DNA of 6,481 nt from Nitrospinota bacterium (lineage in GTDB: Bacteria; UBA8248). Both the position numbers and the translations under genes were made by a program. The stretch spans positions 1-6,481 of the forward strand of contig WTGD01000107.1 in assembly GCA_011523725.1 (NCBI GenBank), read 5' to 3'. Position 1 is the first letter of the stretch. Every line of letters starts with the position of its first letter. The notes beneath the pieces were generated by a model, which ran no database searches, was not told where the DNA came from, and worked only from the letters and a program-made list of their open reading frames with translations. Shown piece after piece: positions 1-5,381 of this stretch.

Positions 1-39
1 GTCCTTGCGAATGAGAACCACGGAATACATCACAAAGAC

Positions 40-65
40 GGGCGGACACACGGGTCCGCCCCTAC
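40..65 (-). repeat. Single REP-like palindrome with GTAG foot
   Basis: Read on the minus strand this is GTAGG (65-61), stem GGCGGAC (60-54), a 6-nt loop CCGTGT, stem GTCCGCC (47-41) and a closing C. The plan is the same as in the units near 1740, 2140, 5200 and 5340, though the stem differs. A GTAG tetranucleotide at the 5' foot of a hairpin is the hallmark of REP sequences recognised by RAYT (TnpA-REP) transposases. Its partner, if any, would lie to the left of the window. It lies 3' of the amidohydrolase gene. Confidence 0.8.
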
Positions 66-102
66 GTTCAAAACTTGACTTCGCTTACGTGATGACGCCC
101 CC

Positions 103-1455
103 TCAACCCCCCACGCGCTCGACGGTCTCGCCGTAACCCGCCCTTCCGGTCACCTCGCCGTCTTCCATCACGACTTCGCCGCGCACGAGCGTCATCACGG
201 GCGCGCCCTTCATCGTCCAGCCGTCGAACGGCGTCCACTTGCACTTGGAGACGATGTCCGCGTCGCGCAGCGTCTCCTCCCGGTCCATGTCCACGACGAT
301 GAAATCCGCGTCCGCGCCCACCTGGATGCACCCCTTCCGCGGATAGATGCTGAATACGCGCGCGGGCTGCTCGCAGCAGATGCGCACCATCTGGTTGAGC
401 GTGAGGACGCCCTCGCTCACGGCGTTCAGCATCAGGCGCACCGTGGTCTCCACGCCCGGTATCCCGAAGGGCGCGTCGTGGATGTTCTCCAGGCCGTCCA
501 CCTTCCGCTGGCGCGGGAAGGGGCAGTGGTCGGTGCCGATGGTGTCCACCATGCCGCGGCCGAGCGCCACGCGCATGCCGTTGCGCGTCTCCGCCGAGCG
601 GATGACCGGCGTGAACTTCACGAACGGCCCGAGTTCTTCGAGATGCGAGTGGTCGAGATAGAAATACTGGGGGCAGCTTTCCGCATATATCCGCGCGCCG
701 CGCGAGCGCGCCGCCTGGATGGCCTCGAGAAGAACGGGCTGGCTCACGTGCGCCACCAGCACCCTGCAGCCCGTGAGTTCGGCGAGGGCCACGGCGTCCA
801 GCGTCGCCACGTATTCGCTCTCGGGGGTCCGCCAGTCGCTGATGCACATGTAGTCCGTTCTGCCTTCGGCGTCGATTTTTTCTTTTGCCTTATTGAGAAT
901 GGAGTCGCTCTCGCAGTGCAGCATCACCGTGCCGCCGAAGGATTTGACCTCGCGCATGATGTTCAAGAGCACCCCCTCGGAGAGGTCCGGCACGCCGTGG
1001 AGATCGCACATGAAGCCCTTGAAGCCGAGCGCCCCGCCCTCCCACATGGGGCGCAGGTGTTCGAGGTTGTCGACGTCGAGGCCGCCCAGCTGGCCGAAAT
1101 CCACCACCGAGCGCGAGTCGATGTAGGCGGTCTTGTCTTCCAGAATCTCCCGCGTGTAGACGAGCGGGTCGCTACGGTGATGGTCGATCACGGTGGTGAT
1201 GCCGCCCCTGGCCGCCGCCTCGGTGCCCGTCGTCCAGTCTTCGCGGTCCGTGAAGCCGGGGTCCATCATGTGCACGTGCTCATCCACCATGCCCGGCAGG
1301 AGATGGCGGCCCGCTGCGTCGATTTCCCGCGCGGCGCCTGTTTCCGCCTTATGCGTGATGGCGGCGATCCGCCCCCCCTCCACGTAGACGCAGCCCTCAT
1401 AGGTGTCCGTGGGCGTCACGATTTTCGCGTTCTTGATCAAAAGCTCGGCGCTCAT
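103..1455 (-). CDS. Cyclic amidohydrolase, allantoinase/hydantoinase/dihydroorotase family
   Basis: A 450-residue metal-dependent hydrolase of the urease-like amidohydrolase superfamily, expected to open a cyclic amide or imide ring (hydantoin, allantoin or a related compound) in the cytoplasm. The metal ligands are in the right order: HxH at H60/H62 (DEHVH), a carbamylation-type lysine K146 (GFKGF), H180 (MLHCES), H236 (VAHVS) and D309 (GTDHCPF). The AESCPQYFYL segment (258-267) and the C-terminal WTPFDGWTMKG (407-417) resemble allantoinases, but the usual DMPLN-type stretch after the GGITTVI strand is DHHRSDP, so the substrate may differ. Length is normal for the family. The ATG start has GAGAGGG (1463-1469) 7 nt upstream. 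No transporter or ureide-pathway gene is adjacent, so context does not narrow the substrate. Family assignment is firm; specificity is not. Confidence 0.93.
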   Translation of the reverse strand: MSAELLIKNAKIVTPTDTYEGCVYVEGGRIAAITHKAETGAAREIDAAGRHLLPGMVDEHVHMMDPGFTDREDWTTGTEAAARGGITTVIDHHRSDPLVYTREILEDKTAYIDSRSVVDFGQLGGLDVDNLEHLRPMWEGGALGFKGFMCDLHGVPDLSEGVLLNIMREVKSFGGTVMLHCESDSILNKAKEKIDAEGRTDYMCISDWRTPESEYVATLDAVALAELTGCRVLVAHVSQPVLLEAIQAARSRGARIYAESCPQYFYLDHSHLEELGPFVKFTPVIRSAETRNGMRVALGRGMVDTIGTDHCPFPRQRKVDGLENIHDAPFGIPGVETTVRLMLNAVSEGVLTLNQMVRICCEQPARVFSIYPRKGCIQVGADADFIVVDMDREETLRDADIVSKCKWTPFDGWTMKGAPVMTLVRGEVVMEDGEVTGRAGYGETVERVGG

Positions 1456-1517
1456 GCGGTGGCCCTCTCATGATTTGGTTTTTTTTGCGAATCTTCGCGT
1501 GGTTCGAGAACGGCGGC

Positions 1518-1547
1518 ATTATGACGCATAAGAGCGCGGGGAGCCAA
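1518..1547 (-). promoter_or_regulatory. Candidate sigma-70 promoter for the amidohydrolase gene
   Basis: On the minus strand TTGGCT (1547-1542) and CATAAT (1523-1518) are separated by 18 nt, matching 4/6 and 5/6 of the -35 and -10 consensus. Transcription would start near 1510, giving a leader of about 55 nt that contains a small GCGA/TCGC hairpin (1487-1498), an A-rich run and the ribosome binding site. Prediction from sequence only. Confidence 0.5.
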
Positions 1548-1636
1548 GAGCACAGGACTTGATTGATGAGGGAGGGTTCGCCGACCGGGGAGGGGTTGTT
1601 GAAAAAGTCCCTTTTGGGCTGGATTGCCAATTGGTG

Positions 1637-1716
1637 TGTATGTCGGACATATATGTCCGACATACATGCGGCCCAAATGCCGCGAACCGGTCGGGTCGCA
1701 TATCTGCGACCCCTAC
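1637..1716. repeat. REPIN A: inverted pair of REP palindromes
   Basis: The left unit (plus strand) has a degenerate GTATG foot (1638-1642), stem TCGGACA, loop TATA and stem TGTCCGA. With its flanks it forms a perfect 30-nt palindrome over 1637-1666. The right unit (minus strand) has GTAGG (1716-1712), stem GGTCGCA, loop GATA and stem TGCGACC. The two feet point outwards, the standard arrangement of a REPIN. Layout and left stem match the pair at 5198-5281. Confidence 0.8.
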
Positions 1717-1737
1717 ACGACCCTCCGAATGACGCCC

Positions 1738-1830
1738 GTAGGGACAGGCCTCCGTGCCTGTCCTTTTGCAGGATGGTCACAATCAGGACAACTACGGAGA
1801 CCTCGGACAGGCACGGAGGCCTGTCCCTAC
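1738..1830. repeat. REPIN B: inverted pair of identical REP palindromes
   Basis: Unit 1738-1763 (plus) and unit 1805-1830 (minus) are exact reverse complements over 26 nt, or 27 with the adjoining C/G. Each has GTAGG, stem GACAGGC, 6-nt loop CTCCGT, stem GCCTGTC and a closing C. A 41-nt spacer separates them. The perfect identity suggests recent copying or strong maintenance as a pair. Confidence 0.9.
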
Positions 1831-1913
1831 GAAACCACCCCCCGTGTCCGCCCGGCATTTGTCGCCTATCTTTTGTTCCTAAAAGTTTCTTAAACCGCTC
1901 TGGATAAACCACC

Positions 1914-1963
1914 GTCATTCCGGTGTCGGAACCGACCAAGGCGGGAGGGTCCGACGGAATCCA
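1914..1963. repeat. Palindromic repeat with GTCATTCCGG / CGGAATCCA ends
   Basis: The ends GTCATTCCGG (1914-1923) and CGGAATCCA (1955-1963) are the same as those of the compact element at 2047-2072, in opposite orientation. Here the arms extend to TGTCGGA / TCCGAC around a roughly 19-nt centre, giving a longer imperfect hairpin. It belongs to the widespread class of ATTCC...GGAAT intergenic repeats, similar in form to neisserial dRS3. Confidence 0.6.
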
Positions 1964-2046
1964 TTTTATGCCTTTTGCCTTTCGTCAGGGTTCCTGCGCA
2001 TCGGCGGGGAATGAAACGCCGCCGTTCATTCATCCGCATCCGCAAA

Positions 2047-2072
2047 TGGATTCCGGCTTTCGCCGGAATGAC
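2047..2072. repeat. Compact ATTCCGGC/GCCGGAAT palindrome (dRS3-like)
   Basis: Perfect 8-bp stem ATTCCGGC (2050-2057) / GCCGGAAT (2062-2069) with a 4-nt loop TTTC, flanked by TGG and GAC. On the minus strand it begins GTCATTCCGG and ends GGAATCCA, a very common intergenic repeat whose spurious translation is VIPAKAGI. A deleted copy lies at 5169-5185. Confidence 0.75.
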
Positions 2073-2135
2073 GAACAAAGGCAAAAACGGTGGACACGCA
2101 AGGTATCCCCACGCCTTCACCACATTGCAGGTCGT

Positions 2136-2209
2136 GTAGGGACAACCCCCCGTGGTTGTCCTTTGTATGTAGATGTGGAAGTCGGACAGGCACAGGGGCC
2201 TGTCCCTAC
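2136..2209. repeat. REPIN C: inverted pair of REP palindromes with different stems
   Basis: The plus-strand unit 2136-2161 has GTAGG, stem GACAACC, loop CCCCGT and stem GGTTGTC. The minus-strand unit 2209-2184 has GTAGG, stem GACAGGC, loop CCCTGT and stem GCCTGTC. The spacer is 22 nt. Two stem bases differ between the partners and both are compensated on the other arm, so the hairpin is kept in each. Confidence 0.88.
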
Positions 2210-2211
2210 GC

Positions 2212-2246
2212 AAAAAGCGCAATCGCTCATTCATCAATCGCGATTG
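2212..2246 (-). terminator. Possible rho-independent terminator of the lipoprotein operon
   Basis: Just after the lipoprotein stop codon the minus strand carries CAATCGC (2246-2240), 13 nt of loop, GCGATTG (2226-2220), then CGC and five Ts (2216-2212). A competing perfect 16-nt palindrome covers 2233-2248. The position is right for ending the three-gene minus-strand transcript; the stem is short and the T run is set off by 3 nt, so confidence is moderate. Confidence 0.45.
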
Positions 2247-2250
2247 ATCC

Positions 2251-3147
2251 CTAATTCACACCCTTTGCTTTGGGCGCGATGCCGAGCTCCCGCCGTTTCT
2301 GGATGACGCCCGAGAGGCGGTACCATGCCGGGCGGCCGGGGTCGATTCTGGAGCCGCGTGTGATGAGGCGCGAGGCGAAGTCCGGCGCCTTGTTCAGGTA
2401 GACGAGCAGGGAGGCGAGGTTCAGGAGCACGCCCGCGTCTTCGGGCGTTTTTTTCTCCGCGTCCCGCAGTATTTCCTCCGCTTCTTCGTAGCGGTACTGG
2501 GAGACCAGGTATCTGGCGTACCTGTTGGAGACGGCCGGGTTCCCGGGGGCGAGTTCGCGGGCCTTGGCGTAAGCGGCGAGTGTTTCCTCCAGATCCCCCG
2601 CATCGTCCATCATCTTCGCCAGGGCGAGCCAGGCGTCCACGTTTCCGGGGTTGATCTCGAGATCGCGGCGGATGAGATTGAGGGCGGCCGCATCCTTTTT
2701 CTTCTCCATGAGTTTCAAGGCGCGTTCGTAATGCGCGCTCGTCGTTTTCTGGAGGATCGAAAACCCCTCGTCCGACTCGATGATCCTGGAAGTCTCCCCG
2801 AGCGTCAGGTCCTGCGCCTCGGCCCGCGCGCCGACGCTGAGCTCCGATGGCTGCGCCTTTCCGATGGCCGTCGCCTTATCCTTGAACTCATGGGCCACCT
2901 TGCGGAAGGGAATCCCGAGAATGGCGGTCTTGTCGTACGCCTCTTTCGCCGTATCGTAGTCGGGAAGGGTCAGGACGCGGAAAAAATGCGGGTTTTCGGG
3001 TTTTTTATCCGGCGCCGGTTTTGACTGGCGTACGGGTTCTTTTTTCTCCCAAGGGGTGAAAAGCGCGCGGACGTTCGCGCAGCCGGCCGGCAACACGAGC
3101 GCCGCCGACAAGACGACGATTTTCCATAGCCGCCAGTCCGCTCGCAT
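2251..3147 (-). CDS. Lipoprotein with divergent parvulin-like segment and TPR repeats
   Basis: A 298-residue envelope protein. The N terminus has basic residues, a hydrophobic stretch (about 9-20) and LPAGC with C23 as the likely lipidated cysteine; P at -3 is off the strict lipobox, and A at +2 would favour outer-membrane sorting. Residues about 57-136 look like a diverged parvulin (PpiC-type) fold: an FRVLTLPD strand, a helix ending GIPFRKVAHEF, and LTLGETSRIIESDEGFSIL, which matches the closing parvulin strand; activity is doubtful. From about 136 come four TPR-like units whose repeat ends INPGN (165), LAPGN (199), KTPED (233) and IDPGR (268) fall at 34-35 residue steps, so this part is a protein-binding scaffold. 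The ATG lies 7 nt after the stop of the DsbA-fold gene with only a distant AGGA, suggesting translational coupling. Role unknown; envelope protein assembly or folding is an inference. Confidence 0.88.
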   Translation of the reverse strand: MRADWRLWKIVVLSAALVLPAGCANVRALFTPWEKKEPVRQSKPAPDKKPENPHFFRVLTLPDYDTAKEAYDKTAILGIPFRKVAHEFKDKATAIGKAQPSELSVGARAEAQDLTLGETSRIIESDEGFSILQKTTSAHYERALKLMEKKKDAAALNLIRRDLEINPGNVDAWLALAKMMDDAGDLEETLAAYAKARELAPGNPAVSNRYARYLVSQYRYEEAEEILRDAEKKTPEDAGVLLNLASLLVYLNKAPDFASRLITRGSRIDPGRPAWYRLSGVIQKRRELGIAPKAKGVN

Positions 3148-3154
3148 GGCGGCG

Positions 3155-3784
3155 TCAGGTGTCCTGCCCGGCCAGGGCGCGTTCGAGGGCTTGCTGGAAA
3201 ACCTCCATGGGCTGCGCGCCGGTGATTCTGAATTGGCCGGAAAAATCGACCGTGGGCGTGGACTGTATGCCGGCGTTTACGGCCTCGACGTGATCCGCCC
3301 AGACGCGCTTCGCCATATCCGGGTCGGCCATGACTTCGCGCATCATCGCGGGCTCCGCCCCCAGCCGCTCGGCGGCGGCCACGAGCACGTCTGCGTCGTC
3401 GATGTTCTTGCACTCGACCAGGTGCGTGCGCTCCACGGCTTCCAGGTACTCTCCCTCGCGCTCGGGGAGTTGGGCGGCGAAGGCCTTGATGGCGACCGCG
3501 CCGGGCGTGGAATGGGGGTAGGGGAAATCGCGGCGCGCCATGAGAACGGGGTTTATCTCCTCGCCGCCGGGGTGGCTTTTCGCCATCTCCCAGTGTCCCA
3601 TGATGGCCTCCTTGCGGGCCGGACGGTGGTCCGGCTCGGGCGAGAGCAGAAAGGCGCGGTAGCGGATGGCGAGGCGTCCGTTCGCCATTCGCTTAAGTTT
3701 TCGCAACCGCCCGGTCGCGATCAGGCACCAGGCTCAATGGACGCAGTAGGTGTAGGTGGCTTCTACGACGGATTCGTTCGGCAA
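3155..3784 (-). CDS. Putative selenoprotein, DsbA-fold (FrnE-like) oxidoreductase, UAWC active site
   Basis: A DsbA-family thioredoxin-fold protein of about 209 residues if the in-frame TGA at 3734-3736 is read as selenocysteine. The frame opens at TTG (3782-3784) with GAGGAG (3791-3796) 6 nt upstream; it is the only start codon between an upstream in-frame stop (3827-3829) and the TGA. Predicted order: strand EATYTY (8-13), then C14-V-H-U17-A-W-C20, so U17 occupies the first Cys position of CPWC. Next come an FrnE-like RAFLLSPE (43-50), a helical region with C125, the cis-Pro loop STPTV (P177) and a C-terminal GAQPMEVFQQAL helix. No signal peptide is seen, so it is probably cytoplasmic. Without readthrough, translation could begin only at TTG 3706 or ATG 3688, leaving about 180 residues that start inside the domain with no redox motif. 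A candidate SECIS hairpin follows the TGA. The gene sits between a sugar transferase and a lipoprotein. The alternative, a nonsense mutation or sequencing error replacing TGC/TGT, is less likely because the frame is intact on both sides and the UxxC placement is exact. Confidence 0.8.
3701..3720 (-). promoter_or_regulatory. Candidate bacterial SECIS hairpin
   Basis: In the mRNA, UCGCGACC (3720-3713) pairs with GGUUGCGA (3708-3701) over 8 bp including one G-U wobble, closing a GGGC loop. The loop starts 22 nt after the UGA and its first base is G. Published descriptions of bacterial SECIS elements place the apical loop roughly 16-37 nt downstream with a G among the first loop bases. The hairpin lies within the coding sequence, as expected in bacteria. 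Confidence 0.6.
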
Positions 3785-3790
3785 TGCGTG

Positions 3791-3796
3791 CTCCTC
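3791..3796 (-). promoter_or_regulatory. Ribosome binding site fixing the TTG start of the selenoprotein
   Basis: GAGGAG on the minus strand, 6 nt before TTG at 3784. It has no role for any start downstream of the TGA, so its presence argues that translation really begins ahead of the TGA. Confidence 0.7.
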
Positions 3797-3863
3797 ATCG
3801 TTCGGCGGATTTGACGGCCAATCCTTTCATTTTGAGCAACACGGCGCAAACGCCGGAAGGGGA

Positions 3864-4544
3864 TTAGGAGAGATATTCCCGCGTATGCCGGGCGCGCGAG
3901 GTGTCACGCGAGAGGCGGCCCTTCAGGTCCTCCAGATCGTCCGCATCGTCGACGTCGCGCCATTCGGGGAGGAGGGCAGTCCCGACCCCGAGCGCGTCCG
4001 CTCTCTCCAGCGTGTACGAGAGAACCTCGCTCGTGCTCCAGGGGATGCCGCTAAAGATTTCAGGGACGAACCGGTTCATCCCGATCAGGAAGTAGCCTCC
4101 GTCCGCCGCGGGGCCGAGCGTGATTTCCGGCGCATTCGTGCTCGCGAGGCTTTCGAACGCATCGCTCAGAACCTCATGCGGCAGGTCCGGAAAATCCGTG
4201 CCGATGAGCACCGCGCGTCTCCCGAAAGCCAGGCATCGCCCGAGAGCCGCCGCCATTCGCGCGCCCAGGTCAGCGCCCGTTTGCGCCCGGTGCAGGAATG
4301 CGCCGGGCAGCCAGTCGGTGAGGGGAAATTCTTCGAGAGAATCGCCTTGCTCCAGCGCCCACTCGCAGACGAGGGAGACGCCGGGCCTCGCTTCGGTGAG
4401 CGCGCGCGCCGTCCCGGCGGCGTCTCGCAGAAAACACGCATAAAGCCGCGCCGCCTCGTCGCGCCCGAGGTTTTGGGCCAGGCGCGTCTTCACCCGCCCG
4501 GCGCGGGGCGGTTTGGCGAACAGGATGAGGGATTCGGCTGACAT
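3864..4544 (-). CDS. DUF2064/TIGR04282-type glycosyl- or nucleotidyltransferase
   Basis: A 226-residue protein of the GT-A fold family annotated as TIGR04282 (DUF2064), some members of which occur in arsenosugar biosynthesis clusters. The N-terminal signature LILFAKPPRAGRVKTRLA (6-23) is the nucleotide-sugar binding loop; GTDFPDLP (115-122) supplies the acidic metal-binding site; GPAADGGYFLIG (144-155) and PWSTSEVL (168-175) complete the family pattern, followed by DVDDADDL (197-204). Length is typical and no membrane segment is seen. ATG start with GAGGAA (4550-4555) 5 nt upstream. First gene of a minus-strand block, 79 nt before the DsbA-fold gene. No arsenic methylase or radical-SAM partner is in the window, so a role in arsenosugars is not supported by context; the sugar and acceptor are unknown. 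Confidence 0.92.
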   Translation of the reverse strand: MSAESLILFAKPPRAGRVKTRLAQNLGRDEAARLYACFLRDAAGTARALTEARPGVSLVCEWALEQGDSLEEFPLTDWLPGAFLHRAQTGADLGARMAAALGRCLAFGRRAVLIGTDFPDLPHEVLSDAFESLASTNAPEITLGPAADGGYFLIGMNRFVPEIFSGIPWSTSEVLSYTLERADALGVGTALLPEWRDVDDADDLEDLKGRLSRDTSRARHTREYLS

Positions 4545-4589
4545 CCGGGTTCCTCAAGGCCAGGGGTCTGTGGAGTAAAGCGCAGCGTC

Positions 4590-4618
4590 TTGGTAGAATC
4601 ATACCCTCGTTTGATTCT
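4590..4618. promoter_or_regulatory. Divergent promoter region with 7-bp inverted repeat
   Basis: The 110-bp space between the divergent genes holds AGAATCA (4595-4601) and TGATTCT (4612-4618), an exact inverted repeat with a 10-nt spacer. For the minus-strand block, TATGAT (4603-4598) is a 5/6 match to a -10 box, though no good -35 is seen. For the CoxG-like gene, TTGGTA (4590-4595) and GATTCT (4613-4618) with a 17-nt spacer form a weak candidate. The repeat overlaps both predicted -10 boxes, so it could be an operator acting on both directions. Confidence 0.4.
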
Positions 4619-4654
4619 CATTTCGCGTCACACCGAGCAAAAAGGACACCCGAC

Positions 4655-5098
4655 ATGGAATTCAACCAGGAGATTACCGTCGCCGCCCCCCGGGAGAAGG
4701 TTTGGGACTTCATCTGGCAGGTCGAGGAGTTCGCCGCCTGCGTTCCCGGCGTGAAGGACGTGGAGAAAATAGACGACGCGACCTACGGCGTGCGGGTCGA
4801 GCAGAAGGTGAGTTTCCTCAAGGCGAGTTTTCAGCTTCAGGTCAACATCGAGGAAGTCCGCGCGCCCGAGTACATCCGCACGGTGGGCGAGGGGAAGGAC
4901 TCGAAGCTCGCGGCGAGCCTCAAGCAGAAAAACGAGGTGACGCTAGAGGCCGTCTCGGAGAACGAGACGATGGTGCGCATCGACTCGAGCGTCGACGTTT
5001 TCGGTAAACTCGGCTCGCTCGGCTTCACCGTCATCAAGAACCAGGCGAACAAGATTTTCGCCGAGTTCGCCAGGAACGTGAAAGCGAAGGTGGAGTAG
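4655..5098 (+). CDS. CoxG-like SRPBCC-fold protein
   Basis: A 147-residue START/Bet v1-like (SRPBCC) protein resembling carbon monoxide dehydrogenase subunit G. Seen: an N-terminal strand MEFNQEITVAAPREKVWDFI (1-20) typical of the fold, ACVPGVKDVEK (28-38) matching the CoxG CIPG segment, alternating strands to about 115, and a C-terminal helix (FGKLGSLGFTVIKNQANKIFAEF, about 116-138). In CO oxidisers CoxG helps recruit or assemble the Mo-Cu dehydrogenase; solitary homologues elsewhere may bind hydrophobic ligands. No cox dehydrogenase or maturation gene is in the window, so a CO-related role cannot be claimed. ATG start with AAGGA (4642-4646) 8 nt upstream. It is the only plus-strand gene and is convergent with the OsmC gene across a 570-bp gap. 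Confidence 0.88.
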   Translation: MEFNQEITVAAPREKVWDFIWQVEEFAACVPGVKDVEKIDDATYGVRVEQKVSFLKASFQLQVNIEEVRAPEYIRTVGEGKDSKLAASLKQKNEVTLEAVSENETMVRIDSSVDVFGKLGSLGFTVIKNQANKIFAEFARNVKAKVE

Positions 5099-5168
5099 TT
5101 TCTGCGCCACATCTTTTGCCACATCGTTTTCCGGATCGCTGCACCCCTCAACCCGGTTTGCAAGGTTC

Positions 5169-5185
5169 GTCATTCCGGCGGAATT
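5169..5185. repeat. Deleted copy of the ATTCCGG palindrome
   Basis: GTCATTCCGG runs directly into CGGAATT, keeping both ends of the 2047-2072 element but losing most of its centre. Another half, GCCGGAATGATGA (5310-5322), faces it on the far side of REPIN D, so the two together could be one element split by that insertion. Confidence 0.45.
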
Positions 5186-5197
5186 GTCGTTTTTGTT

Positions 5198-5281
5198 GTA
5201 GGTCGGACATATATGTCCGACATATATGCGACCCTGCCTTTTACACCTGCCGACCATGGGCCGCATGTATGCGGCCCCTAC
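5198..5281. repeat. REPIN D: inverted pair of REP palindromes
   Basis: Plus-strand unit 5198-5221: GTAGG, stem TCGGACA, loop TATA, stem TGTCCGA, C; positions 5202-5221 are a perfect 20-nt palindrome. Minus-strand unit 5281-5258: GTAGG, stem GGCCGCA, loop TACA, stem TGCGGCC, C. Spacer 36 nt. The left unit has the same stem and loop as in REPIN A but an intact GTAGG foot, and both pairs continue with CATAYATGCGRCCC after it. Confidence 0.88.
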
Positions 5282-5340
5282 ACACCATCCAGCAAGGCGT
5301 TGTCCCGTCGCCGGAATGATGATCAAAATCGCATTTGCCC

Positions 5341-5364
5341 GTAGGGGCGGTTCGAGAACCGCCC
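5341..5364 (+). repeat. Single REP palindrome
   Basis: GTAGG, stem GGCGGTT, loop CGAG, stem AACCGCC, closing C: the standard 24-nt plan. No partner with a CTAC foot is found in the following 150 bp; a different repeat, the cloverleaf, follows instead. Confidence 0.8.
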
Positions 5365-5381
5365 GCTTTCTCCGGGTGGGG

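Larger units (their letters stand above)
1456..2250. other. Intergenic repeat cluster, no gene
   Basis: About 800 bp between two minus-strand genes. Reading frames here run through palindromes and lack credible starts, family motifs or gene-like composition. It contains, left to right: the amidohydrolase promoter region, three inverted pairs of GTAG-type palindromes (1637-1716, 1738-1830, 2136-2209), two members of a GTCATTCCGG...CGGAATCCA palindrome family (1914-1963, 2047-2072), a smaller inverted repeat GAATGAA/TTCATTC (2009-2015/2025-2031), and a possible terminator for the lipoprotein gene (2212-2246). Confidence 0.8.

Noticed and set aside
478..1473. Long open frame antisense to the amidohydrolase
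   Set aside because: It mirrors the GC-rich codon pattern of the real gene, shows low-complexity composition and has no family motif.
1487..1498. Hairpin beside a T run (1479-1486) as a terminator
   Set aside because: On the plus strand the Ts precede the hairpin, and on the minus strand they are As within the leader of the amidohydrolase gene; the stem is only 4-5 bp.
1397..2306. Several open frames across the first repeat gap, including ones reading RDRPPCLS and VIPAKAGI
   Set aside because: These peptides are translations of palindromic repeats seen in many genomes, not proteins.
3155..3706. Reading the DsbA-fold gene as a 183-residue protein starting at TTG 3706
   Set aside because: That start lies inside the candidate SECIS stem, has no ribosome binding site of note and removes the strand and redox motif that open the fold. 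The longer reading through the TGA explains more.
3734..3736. Pseudogene with a premature stop
   Set aside because: Not excluded, but there is no frameshift or second stop, the rest of the domain is intact, the stop is TGA and not another codon, and it falls exactly on the catalytic cysteine position.
3056..4541. Long plus-strand open frames opposite the transferase, selenoprotein and lipoprotein genes
   Set aside because: They are shadows of well-supported minus-strand genes and have no recognisable domain.
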